Below are positions 15,396 to 23,946 of a stretch of DNA of 64,000 bases, one piece after another. Under the pieces are notes generated by a model that was not told where the DNA came from, did no database searches, and saw only the letters and a list, made by a program, of their open reading frames with translations. The DNA lies in the NCBI GenBank assembly GCA_964418695.1, contig CAYQMN010000006.1:1-64000 (forward strand). The letters are read 5' to 3'. Each line of letters starts with the position of its first letter. Position 1 is the first letter of the stretch. The DNA is from Prado023 sp964418695 (lineage in GTDB: Bacteria; Actinomycetota; Actinomycetes; S36-B12; CAIYMF01). A program made the position numbers and the translations under genes.

Positions 15396-16544
15396 CTATG
15401 CCCGGTCGGTCACGGGCATCGGCCCGTGCTCGTCGTCGTAGGGGAACAGCAGCGAGTCCTTCCAGCCCGGGACATCCTGGGGCAGCCGTGGGTCGGGGCC
15501 GATGTAGCGCGCCGACGGGCGGACCAGACGCCCGGTGCGCTTCTGCTCGTGGATGTGGGCGCTCCAGCCAGCCAGCCGGGCGCAGGTGAACATCGCCGGG
15601 AACATGTGCGCCGGGACGGCGGCGAAGTCCAGGATGATGGCCGCCCAGAACTCGACGTTGGTCTCGATGACCCGGTCCGGGCGCCGCTCGCGCAGCTCGG
15701 CCAGGGCCGCCGCCTCCAGCGCCTCGGCGATCTCGTAGCGCGGGGCGTCCAGCTCGCGGCAAGCCCGGCGCAGCACGCGGGCCCGCGGATCCTCGGCCCG
15801 GTAGACCCGGTGGCCGAAGCCCATCAGCCGGTCGCCGCGGTCCAGCACGCCCTTGACGTACGCCTGGGCGTCGGCGCCGCGCTCGATCTCCTCGATCATG
15901 TGCAGCACCCGGCTCGGAGCACCGCCGTGCAGCGGGCCGGACATGGCCCCGATCGCGCCGGAGATGGCCGCCGCGACGTCGGCGCCGGTCGAGGCGATGA
16001 CCCGCGCGGTGAACGTGGAGGCGTTCATCCCGTGCTCGGCGGCAGAGACGAAGTACGCGTCCACCGCCTTGACGTGGGTCGGGTCGGGCTCGCCGCGCCA
16101 GCGGATCATCATCCGCTCGACGACCGTGCGGGCCTCGTCGATCTTCGCGGTGGGCACCATCGGCTGGCCGACTCCGCGGGCCGCCTGGGCCACGAACGAC
16201 ATCGCCATCACGGCGACCCGCGACAGGTCCTCGCGCGCCTGGACGTCGTCGATGTCCAGCAGCGGCTTGAGTCCCCACGCGGGGGCCAGCATCGCGATCG
16301 CGGACTGGACGTCGACCCGCACGTCGCCGGAGTGCACCGGGATGGGGAAGGGCTCGGCCGGCGGTAGGCCGGGGTTGAACTCGTTGTCGACCAGCAGGCC
16401 CCAGACCTGGCCGAACGTGACCCGGCCGACGAGGTCCTCGATGTCGACCCCGCGGTATCGGAGGGCCGAGCCCTCCTTGTCCGGCTCGGCGATCTCGGTC
16501 TCGAAGGCGATGACGCCCTCCAGCCCAGGGGAGTAGTCGCTCAT
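15396..16544 (-). CDS. Citrate synthase 2
   Basis: A 382-residue citrate synthase. It carries the active-site segments GPLHGGAPSRV (His), MGFGHRVYRAEDPRA (His and Arg) and a catalytic Asp in the NVEFWAAIILDFAAVPAHMFPAMFTCAR region. It condenses acetyl-CoA and oxaloacetate in the cytoplasm. The short actinobacterial citrate synthase 2 (mycobacterial CitA-like) type is indicated by length and by its location beside serC and pdxH. A methylcitrate synthase function cannot be excluded. The ATG at 16544 (MSDYSPGLEGV) is chosen over a longer frame because the family starts here and an AGGAGCACG site precedes it. Confidence 0.92.
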   Translation of the reverse strand: MSDYSPGLEGVIAFETEIAEPDKEGSALRYRGVDIEDLVGRVTFGQVWGLLVDNEFNPGLPPAEPFPIPVHSGDVRVDVQSAIAMLAPAWGLKPLLDIDDVQAREDLSRVAVMAMSFVAQAARGVGQPMVPTAKIDEARTVVERMMIRWRGEPDPTHVKAVDAYFVSAAEHGMNASTFTARVIASTGADVAAAISGAIGAMSGPLHGGAPSRVLHMIEEIERGADAQAYVKGVLDRGDRLMGFGHRVYRAEDPRARVLRRACRELDAPRYEIAEALEAAALAELRERRPDRVIETNVEFWAAIILDFAAVPAHMFPAMFTCARLAGWSAHIHEQKRTGRLVRPSARYIGPDPRLPQDVPGWKDSLLFPYDDEHGPMPVTDRA

Positions 16545-16678
16545 CGTGCTCCTGCCCAGTGCGTCGGGAATGCCGCAGACATTCTCCCCGGGCGCGCGCA
16601 TCTGGCGAAACCCGGCCCCCTGGACGGGGCGCGGACGATGACTCGCCCTCTGGATGGGGCGCGGAAGATACTGGGCCC

Positions 16679-17350
16679 ATGACCGATCCGGTGGTGCAGG
16701 TCCCGCGCGTGGAGTACCCGGTGCTGCCGGTCACCGGCTTCGAGGTGGACACCGTCCCGGCCGCTCCGCTGGGGCTGTTCGCCACCTGGCTGGCCGAGGT
16801 GGTCGCCGCCGGGCTGCCCGAGCCCAACGCTGCCGCGCTGGCGACCGCGGACGGTCACGGCCATCCGTCGGTGCGCCTGGTCCTGGTCAAGGTCATCGAC
16901 GCGCGCGGCTTCTGCTTCTTCACCAATCGCCGCTCACGCAAGGGCCGTGAGCTGGAGGTGAACCCAGCGGCCGCGCTGTCCTTCGTGTGGCACCCGGTGC
17001 ACCGGCAGGTGCAGGTCCGCGGCAACGCGACCCGGCTGACCACGCAGGAGTCCCAGGCCTACTTCGCCACCCGGCCGCGGCAGGCGCAGCTGGGCGCGTG
17101 GGCCAGCGAGCAGAGCAGCGAGGTCACGCGCGCGGCGCTGGAGGAGCGGGTCGACCAGCTCGCCCGGCACTTCGGTGACGACCCGATCCCGATGCCCGAC
17201 CACTGGGGCGGGTATGTCCTGGTGCCCGAGGCGGTGGAGTTCTGGGCCGGCCGGCACGCCCGGCTGCACGACCGGATCGAGTACCGCCGGGTAGCGGTCG
17301 GCGGGCTGGACGACCCCGGGGCGTGGGCCAAGCGCCGCCTGGCTCCCTGA
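16679..17350 (+). CDS. pdxH: Pyridoxamine 5'-phosphate oxidase
   Basis: A 223-residue FMN-dependent oxidase making pyridoxal 5'-phosphate from PNP or PMP. Diagnostic segments include SVRLVLVKVID (FMN binding), FTNRRSRKGREL, QVQVRGNATRL, the ARHFGDDPIPMPDHWGGY loop and the C-terminal EFWAGRHARLHDRIEYRR...RRLAP. The cofactor product serves the neighbouring SerC. GATACT lies 6 nt before the ATG and no ribosome binding site is seen, suggesting a leaderless transcript. It is divergent from citrate synthase. Confidence 0.95.
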   Translation: MTDPVVQVPRVEYPVLPVTGFEVDTVPAAPLGLFATWLAEVVAAGLPEPNAAALATADGHGHPSVRLVLVKVIDARGFCFFTNRRSRKGRELEVNPAAALSFVWHPVHRQVQVRGNATRLTTQESQAYFATRPRQAQLGAWASEQSSEVTRAALEERVDQLARHFGDDPIPMPDHWGGYVLVPEAVEFWAGRHARLHDRIEYRRVAVGGLDDPGAWAKRRLAP

Positions 17351-17404
17351 GCGGTGCCGGCGCGGAGTCGGCGCGGAGTCGGCTCGCCGGCTGCCGGTGC
17401 TCGG

Positions 17405-18115
17405 TCAGAGGCGGCCGAGCAGCTCTTCCTTCTTGGACGCGAACTCCGCGTCGGTGATGTGGCCGGCGGCGTGCATCTCGGCGAGCGTGGCGATCGCGGC
17501 GGCCACCTCGTCGGCGTTCGTGGCCGGCCCGACCGGCCTGACCGGTGGGGTGGCGGCCGGCGCGGTCGCTGCCGGCGGGGTCGACTGCCGCACCGCCTCG
17601 GCGATCGCGCGAGCGTCGGCCTGCTCGAAGGCCTGCTTCTGGTCGAGCACCGCGCGGCGGAACTGCACCGGCTGGCGCATCATCGTGTAGCGCAGGTCGG
17701 ACTCGTCCGAGGCGGTCGCCACGCGCAGCGTCCCGAACTCCAGCCAGCGACCCAGCAGCGACTGGCTGATCGTGATGTCGTTGATCTTCTCCAGCGCCGA
17801 GCCCTCGGCGGTCTTGCGGACGATGCCGTCGACCTTGAGCACCTTCTGGTTGGTCACGATGTAGTGCTCGGACCACCACTGCACGAAGGCCTGGACCAGC
17901 ATGACCAGGCCGACGAGCAGCGCCAGCAGCCCGCCCCACCTCAGGACGTTGGTCCAGAAGCCGTCGGTGGCGAAGAACGACCAGATGGCCGCCACCAGGC
18001 CGCCGGCAGCCAGCAGCGTGCCGGTGACAGTGGAGAACAGTGGCGCGACCCAGTGCTTGCGCGACTCGTAGACGATCGTCTCGTTGCTGGCCAGCAGATC
18101 CTCGACGTAGCCCAT
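17405..18115 (-). CDS. PH-domain membrane protein with C-terminal SHOCT domain
   Basis: A 236-residue protein. Two membrane helices near residues 30-52 and 58-78 are followed by a bacterial PH (bPH2, DUF304-like) domain, with EHYIVTNQKVLKVDGIVRKTAEG and INDITISQSLLGRWLEFGTLRV. An Ala/Pro-rich linker leads to a C-terminal SHOCT motif (EMHAAGHITDAEFASKKEELLGRL), a short helical hairpin found at the ends of diverse proteins. The ATG at 18115 is preceded by GGAGGTGGGG. Function is unknown; membrane-stress or oligomerisation roles are speculation. Confidence 0.82.
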   Translation of the reverse strand: MGYVEDLLASNETIVYESRKHWVAPLFSTVTGTLLAAGGLVAAIWSFFATDGFWTNVLRWGGLLALLVGLVMLVQAFVQWWSEHYIVTNQKVLKVDGIVRKTAEGSALEKINDITISQSLLGRWLEFGTLRVATASDESDLRYTMMRQPVQFRRAVLDQKQAFEQADARAIAEAVRQSTPPAATAPAATPPVRPVGPATNADEVAAAIATLAEMHAAGHITDAEFASKKEELLGRL

Positions 18116-18205
18116 CGTCCCCACCTCCACGGCCACGGCGCACCCGAGCCGATCCGAGCGTAACGCCGCAGCCGCGCATCCAGGGCGACCGACCAGGTCC
18201 TCGGG

Positions 18206-18907
18206 TCAGCCGATGGTGGCCTTGGTGACCTTGCCGTCCTCGATGTCGACGTTCACCCGGTCGACCCGGTAGTCGGTGGTGGCCATGTTCGGCTGGCCGT
18301 CGACCGAGAGCACCCGGAACTGCAGCCCCGCCTCCTGGACCGCCGCCTGTGCGTCGGCCTCGGTCATCCCGACCACGGCGTCGGCGACCTTCTGGTTCTT
18401 GGCCGCTTCGTCCGCCAGCGGATCCGAGGACTCGGAGGCCGCCGGGGTCGCACCGCCGACCACGAAGCTCAGGACGATGGTCCCGTGACTGCGCAGGTTC
18501 AGCTGGCTGGTCGACACGGTGAAGCCGTCGACCTCGGAGAGCACCTTGAGGTAGGCGGCCTCGGCAGCCATCGCCTCCTCGGAGCCGGCCATCTTGGTGC
18601 TGGCGATCTCGCCGATCTCCAGGCCGCCCGTCTCGTCGGCGTGGTACTCGGCCCGGTAGGTGTTCACCGCGGCCTGGCCGGAGAGCAGGGACTCGTCGAA
18701 GGCCAGCGTGATCGGGAACGCCCTCAGGTCCACGGCCGCACCCTCGGCAGTGTCCAGCTGCCAGCTGGTGCCCGCCAGCGCGGGTGCGGTCTGCTCGATC
18801 GGCTGGCCCTTGTCGTCCTGCGGCACCCCGGTGGTGGTGTAGTCCGCGCAGGCGGACAGGGTGCCCACGGCGATCAGGACCGCCACCGTGCTCGCGAGCC
18901 GCTTCAT
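18206..18907 (-). CDS. Lipoprotein with META domain and I78-like inhibitor domain
   Basis: A 233-residue lipoprotein; the signal sequence ends in LSAC (Cys19). Residues about 45-155 match a META domain (LAGTSWQLDTAEG...NTYRAEYHADETGGLEIGEIASTKMAG). The C-terminal part (about 178-233, VGMTEADAQAAVQEAGLQFRVLSVDG...DYRVDRVNVDIEDGKVTKATIG) closely resembles the peptidase inhibitor I78 fold, normally seen alone. It is probably a surface protein that protects against proteases or binds heat-shock-related ligands; this is inferred from the domains. AGGAGGAACCC precedes the ATG. Confidence 0.8.
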   Translation of the reverse strand: MKRLASTVAVLIAVGTLSACADYTTTGVPQDDKGQPIEQTAPALAGTSWQLDTAEGAAVDLRAFPITLAFDESLLSGQAAVNTYRAEYHADETGGLEIGEIASTKMAGSEEAMAAEAAYLKVLSEVDGFTVSTSQLNLRSHGTIVLSFVVGGATPAASESSDPLADEAAKNQKVADAVVGMTEADAQAAVQEAGLQFRVLSVDGQPNMATTDYRVDRVNVDIEDGKVTKATIG

Positions 18908-18946
18908 GGGTTCCTCCTGGGTGCTGTCGGTGCTGCGTATCGTGCT

Positions 18947-19633
18947 CTACTCGCCCAGCCAGCCGCGCAGCAGGGCGGTCAGGATCTCGTCCTCGCTGCG
19001 CCGGGTCGACTTCGCCGCCGAGCGCAGGTCCTTGCGCAGGGTCTTGGGGACCTTCACCCGCAGCTCCACCCGCTTCTCCTTGGGCACGTTCTTGCTCGCG
19101 CGCTGCTGCTTGGGGACGGCCCGAAGCGCGTCGCTGGTCCGCCCGGACAGTGGCCCGGAGAGCCGGGAGCGCGCCGGCGGGGTTGGCCCCTTGGCCAGGG
19201 GGGGCAGCGGCGCCGGTGCGGACTGCTTCTTGCCCTTGCTCCTGGATGCCTTCCCGGAGATGGTCTTGCCCGAGGTCGCCTTCCCGGACGGTGACTTGCC
19301 CGAGGCGGCCTTGTCAGGTCCGGGCTTGCCCGAGACCTTCTGCTTGGCCGGCTTGCGCGTCTTCTCCGGCTTGCCGACCTTCGCCGAGCTGGTGGCGGAG
19401 TCGACGCCGGCGGGTGCAGAGCCCGTGGCAGGCGTGACCGGCCCGGCGACCTGGGCCTCGGGTGACGTGGCTGGCGCGGGCAGCGCCACCGTGGGAGCCG
19501 GCGCGGGCGGCGCCACGGCCGGGACCGGTCGGTCGGCCGGGGCCAGTCGCAACCCCGGGCGCCCGGGGGCGGCCGGGTGGATATGGGCGTCGGCGGACTT
19601 GCGCAGAGCCGGTCGCGGAACGGGATTGATCAC
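18947..19633 (-). CDS. Ala/Pro/Lys-rich protein with ribbon-helix-helix C-terminus (ParA partner)
   Basis: A 228-residue protein starting at a GTG that overlaps the stop of parA by 4 nt (GTGA). The N-terminal 150 residues are low complexity: Pro/Ala-rich, then a Lys/Ser-rich stretch with repeated SGK units (AASGKSPSGKATSGKTISGK). The C-terminal 45 residues (KRVELRVKVPKTLRKDLRSAAKSTRRSEDEILTALLRGWL) look like a ribbon-helix-helix DNA-binding domain. Coupling to ParA suggests a centromere-binding ParB/ParG-like adaptor. The basic linker may add non-specific DNA binding, resembling actinobacterial histone-like tails. Confidence 0.7.
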   Translation of the reverse strand: MINPVPRPALRKSADAHIHPAAPGRPGLRLAPADRPVPAVAPPAPAPTVALPAPATSPEAQVAGPVTPATGSAPAGVDSATSSAKVGKPEKTRKPAKQKVSGKPGPDKAASGKSPSGKATSGKTISGKASRSKGKKQSAPAPLPPLAKGPTPPARSRLSGPLSGRTSDALRAVPKQQRASKNVPKEKRVELRVKVPKTLRKDLRSAAKSTRRSEDEILTALLRGWLGE

Positions 19634-20388
19634 AGCGACTCCTCGATGCTGCGGCACAGCTGGGTGAACAGGCGGGTGAGCTCGGTGGCGGCGGGGGAGC
19701 GCAGCGCGGTGATCGGCTGGGCGGCCCCCTGCGCCGCGGCGATCGCCGATCGGTCGGGGATCTCGGGCTCGAGGACGAGCTCGGGGTATGCCGCGCGCAG
19801 CTCGGCGACCCGATACCGGTGCTCGTTCACGCGGCGGACCCGGTTGAGCACGATGCCGGCCGGGCGCAGGCCCAGGTTGGTGGCCCGCCGCGCGATGGCG
19901 ATGGCGTCCAGGGCCTGCTCGGCGCCGCGCAGGGCGAAGAACGACGGCTCGGTGACGACCAGGGCGGCGGTGGCCGCGGCGAGCCCGTTGCGCGTCAGCT
20001 CGCCCAGGGAGGGCGGGCAGTCGATGAGAACCCGGTCGTACTTCTCCAGCGTGCCGGTCAGCGCCAGCCGCAGCCGAAGCGCGGAGTCTCGTCCGTCGGA
20101 GTGGGTCCGGTGCTCCAGCGCGGGATCGCCGGCGATCAGATCCAGCCCCTCGCCCCAGCCGCTGGGCACGACCGCATCCGCGGCGACTCCGGTGCGGCCG
20201 TCGGCCACGACGTCGTTGGCGGTGAACTCGTAGCCGGGCGGGTCCAGGGCCGAGGTGGCATTGGCCTGCGGGTCCAGGTCGATGACCAGGGTGCGCCGCC
20301 CCTCGGCCAGGGCGATCGCGGCCAGGCCGAGGGTCACCGACGTCTTGCCCACTCCACCCTTGACAGAGATGAGGGCAAGCGTGGACAT
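19630..20388 (-). CDS. ParA-family ATPase
   Basis: A 252-residue deviant-Walker ATPase. It opens MSTLALISVKGGVGKTS (KGGVGKT, with signature Lys), then DLDPQAN, and IDCPPSLGELTRNGL (Walker B-like), with later VLNRVRR. It lacks the N-terminal helix-turn-helix of plasmid P1-type ParA, so it is of the chromosomal/orphan type. The start at 20388 gives the canonical N-terminus although its ribosome binding site is weak. Its partner gene is a ribbon-helix-helix protein rather than ParB. Possible cargoes are DNA, or a protein complex positioned on the nucleoid. It is divergent from ideR. Confidence 0.85.
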   Translation of the reverse strand: MSTLALISVKGGVGKTSVTLGLAAIALAEGRRTLVIDLDPQANATSALDPPGYEFTANDVVADGRTGVAADAVVPSGWGEGLDLIAGDPALEHRTHSDGRDSALRLRLALTGTLEKYDRVLIDCPPSLGELTRNGLAAATAALVVTEPSFFALRGAEQALDAIAIARRATNLGLRPAGIVLNRVRRVNEHRYRVAELRAAYPELVLEPEIPDRSAIAAAQGAAQPITALRSPAATELTRLFTQLCRSIEESL

Positions 20389-20487
20389 ACTCGGATTGAA
20401 CCATGCCCACATGGCCGGGCCCGGCACCTCCCATGCCTCGGCCCGGCACGCCCCGCGATCGCGGCGGCCGTGGGCGAGAATAGTCCG

Positions 20488-21189
20488 GTGAGCGACCTGA
20501 TCGACACCACCGAGATGTACCTGCGCACCATCTACGAGCTGGATGAGGAGGGGGTGCGTCCGATGCGCGCGCGCATCGCCGAGCGGCTCGGGCAGAGCGG
20601 CCCGACCGTCTCCCAGACTGTGGCTCGGATGCAGCGCGACGGGCTCGTGGAGCTGGACAGCGCCGACCGGCACCTGGTGCTGACCCCGACCGGGGCGGCC
20701 CGCGCGGTCCGGGTCATGCGCAAGCACCGGCTGGCCGAGTGTCTGCTGGTGGAGGTCATCGGGCTGCCCTGGGAGCAGGTGCACAACGAGGCCTGCCGCT
20801 GGGAGCACGTCATGAGCGAGTCGGTGGAGCACCGGCTGGTCGAGCTGCTCGGCGGCCCCACGATCTCGCCGTTCGGCAACCCGATCCCCGGCCTGGACGA
20901 GCTGTCCGGCGGGGCGCTGGGCGAGACGGGCGATCCGGTTGCCCTACCCGGCGAGACGCTGACCGCGATCCTGGCCGACGGTGCGGAGCACGAGCTGGAG
21001 ATCATGCGCATCGGGGAGTCGCTGCAGACCGACGAGGAGCTCATGGCCATCCTGGATGCCGCCGGGGCCGTGCCGGGCGGGCTGGTGCGCGCGACCGCGG
21101 TGGGCGAGCAGGTGCGGCTGTCGGCCGGCGAGCGGGCGGTCGAGCTGCATGGCGCGCAGGCCGCACTCATCGTCGCCGCAGCGGTGTAG
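20488..21189 (+). CDS. ideR: DtxR/IdeR iron-dependent repressor
   Basis: A 233-residue metalloregulator. The N-terminal winged helix is close to DtxR (LIDTTEMYLRTIYEL...RARIAERLGQSGPTVSQTVARMQRDGL). Metal-site residues are present: Met10, His80, Glu84, His99, Cys103, Glu106 and His107, shifted by one from DtxR numbering. The dimerisation part contains ACRWEHVMSESVEHRL and the SH3-like C-terminal domain is retained. With Fe2+ it should repress iron uptake genes and control storage. Start is GTG 20488. IdeR is normally global; no iron box is obvious in the window. Confidence 0.93.
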   Translation: MSDLIDTTEMYLRTIYELDEEGVRPMRARIAERLGQSGPTVSQTVARMQRDGLVELDSADRHLVLTPTGAARAVRVMRKHRLAECLLVEVIGLPWEQVHNEACRWEHVMSESVEHRLVELLGGPTISPFGNPIPGLDELSGGALGETGDPVALPGETLTAILADGAEHELEIMRIGESLQTDEELMAILDAAGAVPGGLVRATAVGEQVRLSAGERAVELHGAQAALIVAAAV

Positions 21190-21253
21190 GCGCCCCGCCT
21201 TCCGGGGCCGCTCGGCCCTGCGCAGCCGCCGTAGCGCGCAGTAGGTTCCGGGC

Positions 21254-22912
21254 GTGCTGGCCGTGGAGCTCGTCGTGGTGGCCCTGCTGGCCATCGCGGG
21301 TGCCACCGCCCTGTCGCATCGGGTCCCGGTGCCCGCGCCCCTGGTCCTGGTGGTCGTCGGGGTCCTGATCAGCCTGCTGCCCGCGGTCCCGGCGGTCGAG
21401 GTGGACCCGGAATGGGTGCTGGCCGGCATCCTGCCACCGCTGCTCTACTCGGCGGCGGTCGCGATGCCCTCGATGAGCTTCCGCCGGGAGTTCACCAGCA
21501 TCAGCGGGCTGTCGATCGTGCTGGTCGTGCTCACCACCACGATCCTCGGATTCCTGCTGCACTGGCTGATCCCGGGCTTGGACCTCGCCTGGGCGATGGC
21601 CCTGGGTGCGGTGCTCAGCCCGACTGACGCGGTCGCCGTGGGCATCGTGAAGCGGGCCGGCGTCGCCCCGCGCCTCTCGGCGCTGCTGGAGGGCGAGGGT
21701 CTGCTCAACGACGCGACCGCGCTGGTCGCGCTGAGCGCCGCGATCGCGGCCACGGTCGGCACCTTCTCGCTGCCGATGGCGGTCGGGGCGTTCGTCTGGT
21801 CGGTCGTCGTCGCGGTCGTGCTCGGCGGCGCCGTCGGCCACGCGAACCTCGCGCTGCGCGCGCGCACGTCGGACTCGACGCTGAACACGCTGATGTCGTT
21901 CACGGCGCCCTTCCTCGCCTCGATCCCCGCGGAGCTGCTGGGCGCCTCGGGTCTGGTGGCGGCGGTCGCGGCCGGGCTGATCGCCGGCTGGCACGGCGCG
22001 CGGGTGCTGCCGCCGCGGCACCGCCTGTCCGACGCGCAGAACTGGGCGACGGTCGAGATGGTCCTGGAGGGCCTGATCTTCCTGGTGATGGGACTGCAGC
22101 TCTTCGGGATGCTCCAGGAGGTGCACGCCGACCATGAGGGACTGGGCGCCGCGCTGGGCATCGCGGTGGTGGCGCTGGCGGTGACCCTGGTGGTCCGGGC
22201 CGCCTACGTCGCCCCGCTGCTGGGCCTGGCCGCCCGGCGCGCGCGGCGCCACGAGCAGGTCCGGTCCAAGGTCGCGCAGCTGCACGAGTGGGTGATCGAT
22301 CCGCAGGTCGACACCGCGAAGGCGCTGACCGAACGGCGGGGCGGCGCCCGGCGAGGGCGCGAGCTGGGCCCCGAGGAGGTGCAGCGGTTCGCCACCCGGG
22401 TGCGCCGGCTGATGGCCGACATCGACTACTTCCTGGGCAGCCCGCTGACCTGGCGGGAGGGCGCGGTGATCGTGTGGGCGGGCATGCGCGGCGCGGTCAC
22501 CGTGGCGGCCGCCCAGACCCTGCCGCACGACACCCCGCAGCGGGCGCTGCTGGTCCTGGTGGCCTTCGTGGTGGCCGCCCTGTCCCTGCTGGGACAGGGC
22601 GGCACCCTGCCCTGGGTCATCCGGGTCGTGCGGCCCGACCAGGTGGACCCGGAGCAGGAGGAGGCCGAGCGCCGGGCCCTGCGGGTGCTGCTGTGGGAGG
22701 CCGGTGCGCAGGTGGCGGTGCCGCCGGTCAGCCCCGACGACCCGGCGACGTTCGGCCCCTATCGGGCAGCTGTCCTGAAGCGGATCAGCAGGCAGCGCGA
22801 GGTACTGCTGGATGCCCGCGACGACGGGATCTACGGGGCCGAGACGCTGGACCGGGCTCTGATGAACCTGGAGGCCGACCAGATCGCGTTGGAGCTCAAG
22901 GGCGGCCCGTGA
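21254..22912 (+). CDS. CPA1-family Na+/H+ antiporter
   Basis: A 552-residue membrane protein with about 12 helices in the first 410 residues and a cytoplasmic C-terminal tail of about 140. It carries the CPA1 ion-site motifs: LSPTDAVAVGIVKRAG, LLEGEGLLNDATALVAL and WAGMRGAVTVAAAQTLP. It is expected to exchange Na+ (or K+) for protons to control pH and sodium. Start is GTG 21254 with TAGGTT exactly 6 nt upstream and no ribosome binding site, so probably leaderless. It lies 64 nt downstream of ideR. Confidence 0.9.
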   Translation: MLAVELVVVALLAIAGATALSHRVPVPAPLVLVVVGVLISLLPAVPAVEVDPEWVLAGILPPLLYSAAVAMPSMSFRREFTSISGLSIVLVVLTTTILGFLLHWLIPGLDLAWAMALGAVLSPTDAVAVGIVKRAGVAPRLSALLEGEGLLNDATALVALSAAIAATVGTFSLPMAVGAFVWSVVVAVVLGGAVGHANLALRARTSDSTLNTLMSFTAPFLASIPAELLGASGLVAAVAAGLIAGWHGARVLPPRHRLSDAQNWATVEMVLEGLIFLVMGLQLFGMLQEVHADHEGLGAALGIAVVALAVTLVVRAAYVAPLLGLAARRARRHEQVRSKVAQLHEWVIDPQVDTAKALTERRGGARRGRELGPEEVQRFATRVRRLMADIDYFLGSPLTWREGAVIVWAGMRGAVTVAAAQTLPHDTPQRALLVLVAFVVAALSLLGQGGTLPWVIRVVRPDQVDPEQEEAERRALRVLLWEAGAQVAVPPVSPDDPATFGPYRAAVLKRISRQREVLLDARDDGIYGAETLDRALMNLEADQIALELKGGP

Positions 22913-23071
22913 CCCGTGCGCGTGACCCCCACGCCCAGGTCCGGAATCGCCGGATTGGCACCGAAGGGGACCGGTTCGACCGAGACGCAGGTCACAACGG
23001 CGAAGGTTCCGTACGCGGGCCCCGGGCGGCTACGGTGACGTCAGCCCACCACCCGGTGGGCCGGGGATGGA
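22913..23071 (+). other. Intergenic region upstream of the c-di-AMP riboswitch
   Basis: No gene is seen here. It follows the antiporter gene and should hold the promoter of the riboswitch-controlled NlpC/P60 gene. CTACGGTGACGTCAGCCC near 23030-23050 may include a -10, but no clear pair stands out. Confidence 0.5.
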
Positions 23072-23257
23072 CAGCGCCGAGTCCCATTCATGACCATCCC
23101 CCCGCGTCTGGCCACGGCCAGCTCCGCACCGTCGAATGGGAGCGGGGGACCCACATGCGGTCCCACTCACGGCCTCGCGGCCGGGACCTTGGGGTGAAGC
23201 CACAGCGTGTGGCCGGGTGACTCCGCCCGAACCCGACAGCTCACCTCGCAGGCGCAG
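23072..23257 (+). ncRNA. Cyclic di-AMP riboswitch (ydaO-yuaA type)
   Basis: The leader of the NlpC/P60 gene contains, in order, the conserved blocks of this class: CGCCGAGTCC (23075-23084), GGGGGACCCA (23144-23153), a GGCCTCGCGGCC hairpin, GGGGTGAAGC (23191-23200), GGGTGA, then CGAACCCGACAGCTCACCTCGCAGGC (about 23228-23253 as separate sub-blocks). In Actinobacteria this aptamer commonly precedes cell-wall hydrolase genes and turns them off when c-di-AMP is high. It ends only about 12 nt before the start codon, so ligand binding may mask the ribosome binding site or act by termination. Confidence 0.92.
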
Positions 23258-23269
23258 AGGAGATCATCG

Positions 23270-23812
23270 ATGCGTCTGCTTCGCCGTGCTCATCCGCTCG
23301 CCCTGGCCGCGGTCACGACCGCCGCCCTGATGGCCCCCGTGGCCGCTCCAGCACCCGCCAGCGCCGCCCAGGTCGTCGCTGCCACGCCGTCCGCCTCGCC
23401 CGGCCTGGCCGTGACCAAGGAGCGCAAGAAGAAGTCCTCCCGGTCCGCTCGCAGCTTCGCCGCCCGGTCGAAGATCGTGCTGAAGAACGGCTACCGGCTC
23501 AGGGGAACCCCCTACCGCTACGGCGGGTCCACGCCACGCGGCTTCGACTGCTCCGGCTTCACCATGTACCTGTACCGCAAGGCCGGCAAGCGCCTGCCGC
23601 ACACCGCCACCGGGCAGATGCACCGGGCCAAGCGGATCTCCGCCAAGAGCGTCCGCGCCGGCGACCTGGTGTTCTTCCGCAAGGGCTCGCGTGCCTACCA
23701 CGTGGGCATCTACGCCGGGAAGCACCGCGTGCTGCACTCCCCGCGCCCGGGCAAGACGGTGCGCGTGGACCGGATCTGGACCAGCAACGTGACGTACGGC
23801 CGGGCTCTCTGA
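23270..23812 (+). CDS. Secreted NlpC/P60 peptidoglycan endopeptidase
   Basis: A 180-residue exported cell-wall hydrolase. A signal peptide (MRLLRRAHPLALAAV...ASAAQ, cleavage near residue 33) is followed by a Lys/Ser-rich basic linker and an NlpC/P60 domain (about 66-180). Catalytic residues are Cys94 in FDCSGFTMYLY, His144 in AYHVGIY and His156 in VLHSPRP. It should cut the D-Glu to diamino acid bond of stem peptides. The ATG at 23270 has AGAGGAG upstream, within the end of a c-di-AMP riboswitch, tying wall hydrolysis to that second messenger. A strong hairpin follows. Confidence 0.93.
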   Translation: MRLLRRAHPLALAAVTTAALMAPVAAPAPASAAQVVAATPSASPGLAVTKERKKKSSRSARSFAARSKIVLKNGYRLRGTPYRYGGSTPRGFDCSGFTMYLYRKAGKRLPHTATGQMHRAKRISAKSVRAGDLVFFRKGSRAYHVGIYAGKHRVLHSPRPGKTVRVDRIWTSNVTYGRAL

Positions 23813-23834
23813 AGGCCTGGCACCCATCACGCCC

Positions 23835-23877
23835 GAGAGGGGCGCCGCACCGGCAACTGCCGGGCGGCGCCCCTCTC
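23835..23877 (+). terminator. Terminator downstream of the NlpC/P60 gene
   Basis: A perfect 14-bp stem GAGAGGGGCGCCGC / GCGGCGCCCCTCTC with an internal second hairpin (CCGGCAACTGCCGG) in the loop. It starts 23 nt after the stop and lies between convergent genes, so it may serve both strands. No T-run. Confidence 0.8.
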
Positions 23878-23946
23878 GCGTGCGCCGGGCTTGGTGCGCG
23901 CCCCTTGGGCGCCGCTTGGGCCCCGCTTGGGCGTCTGCGCGCGGCC

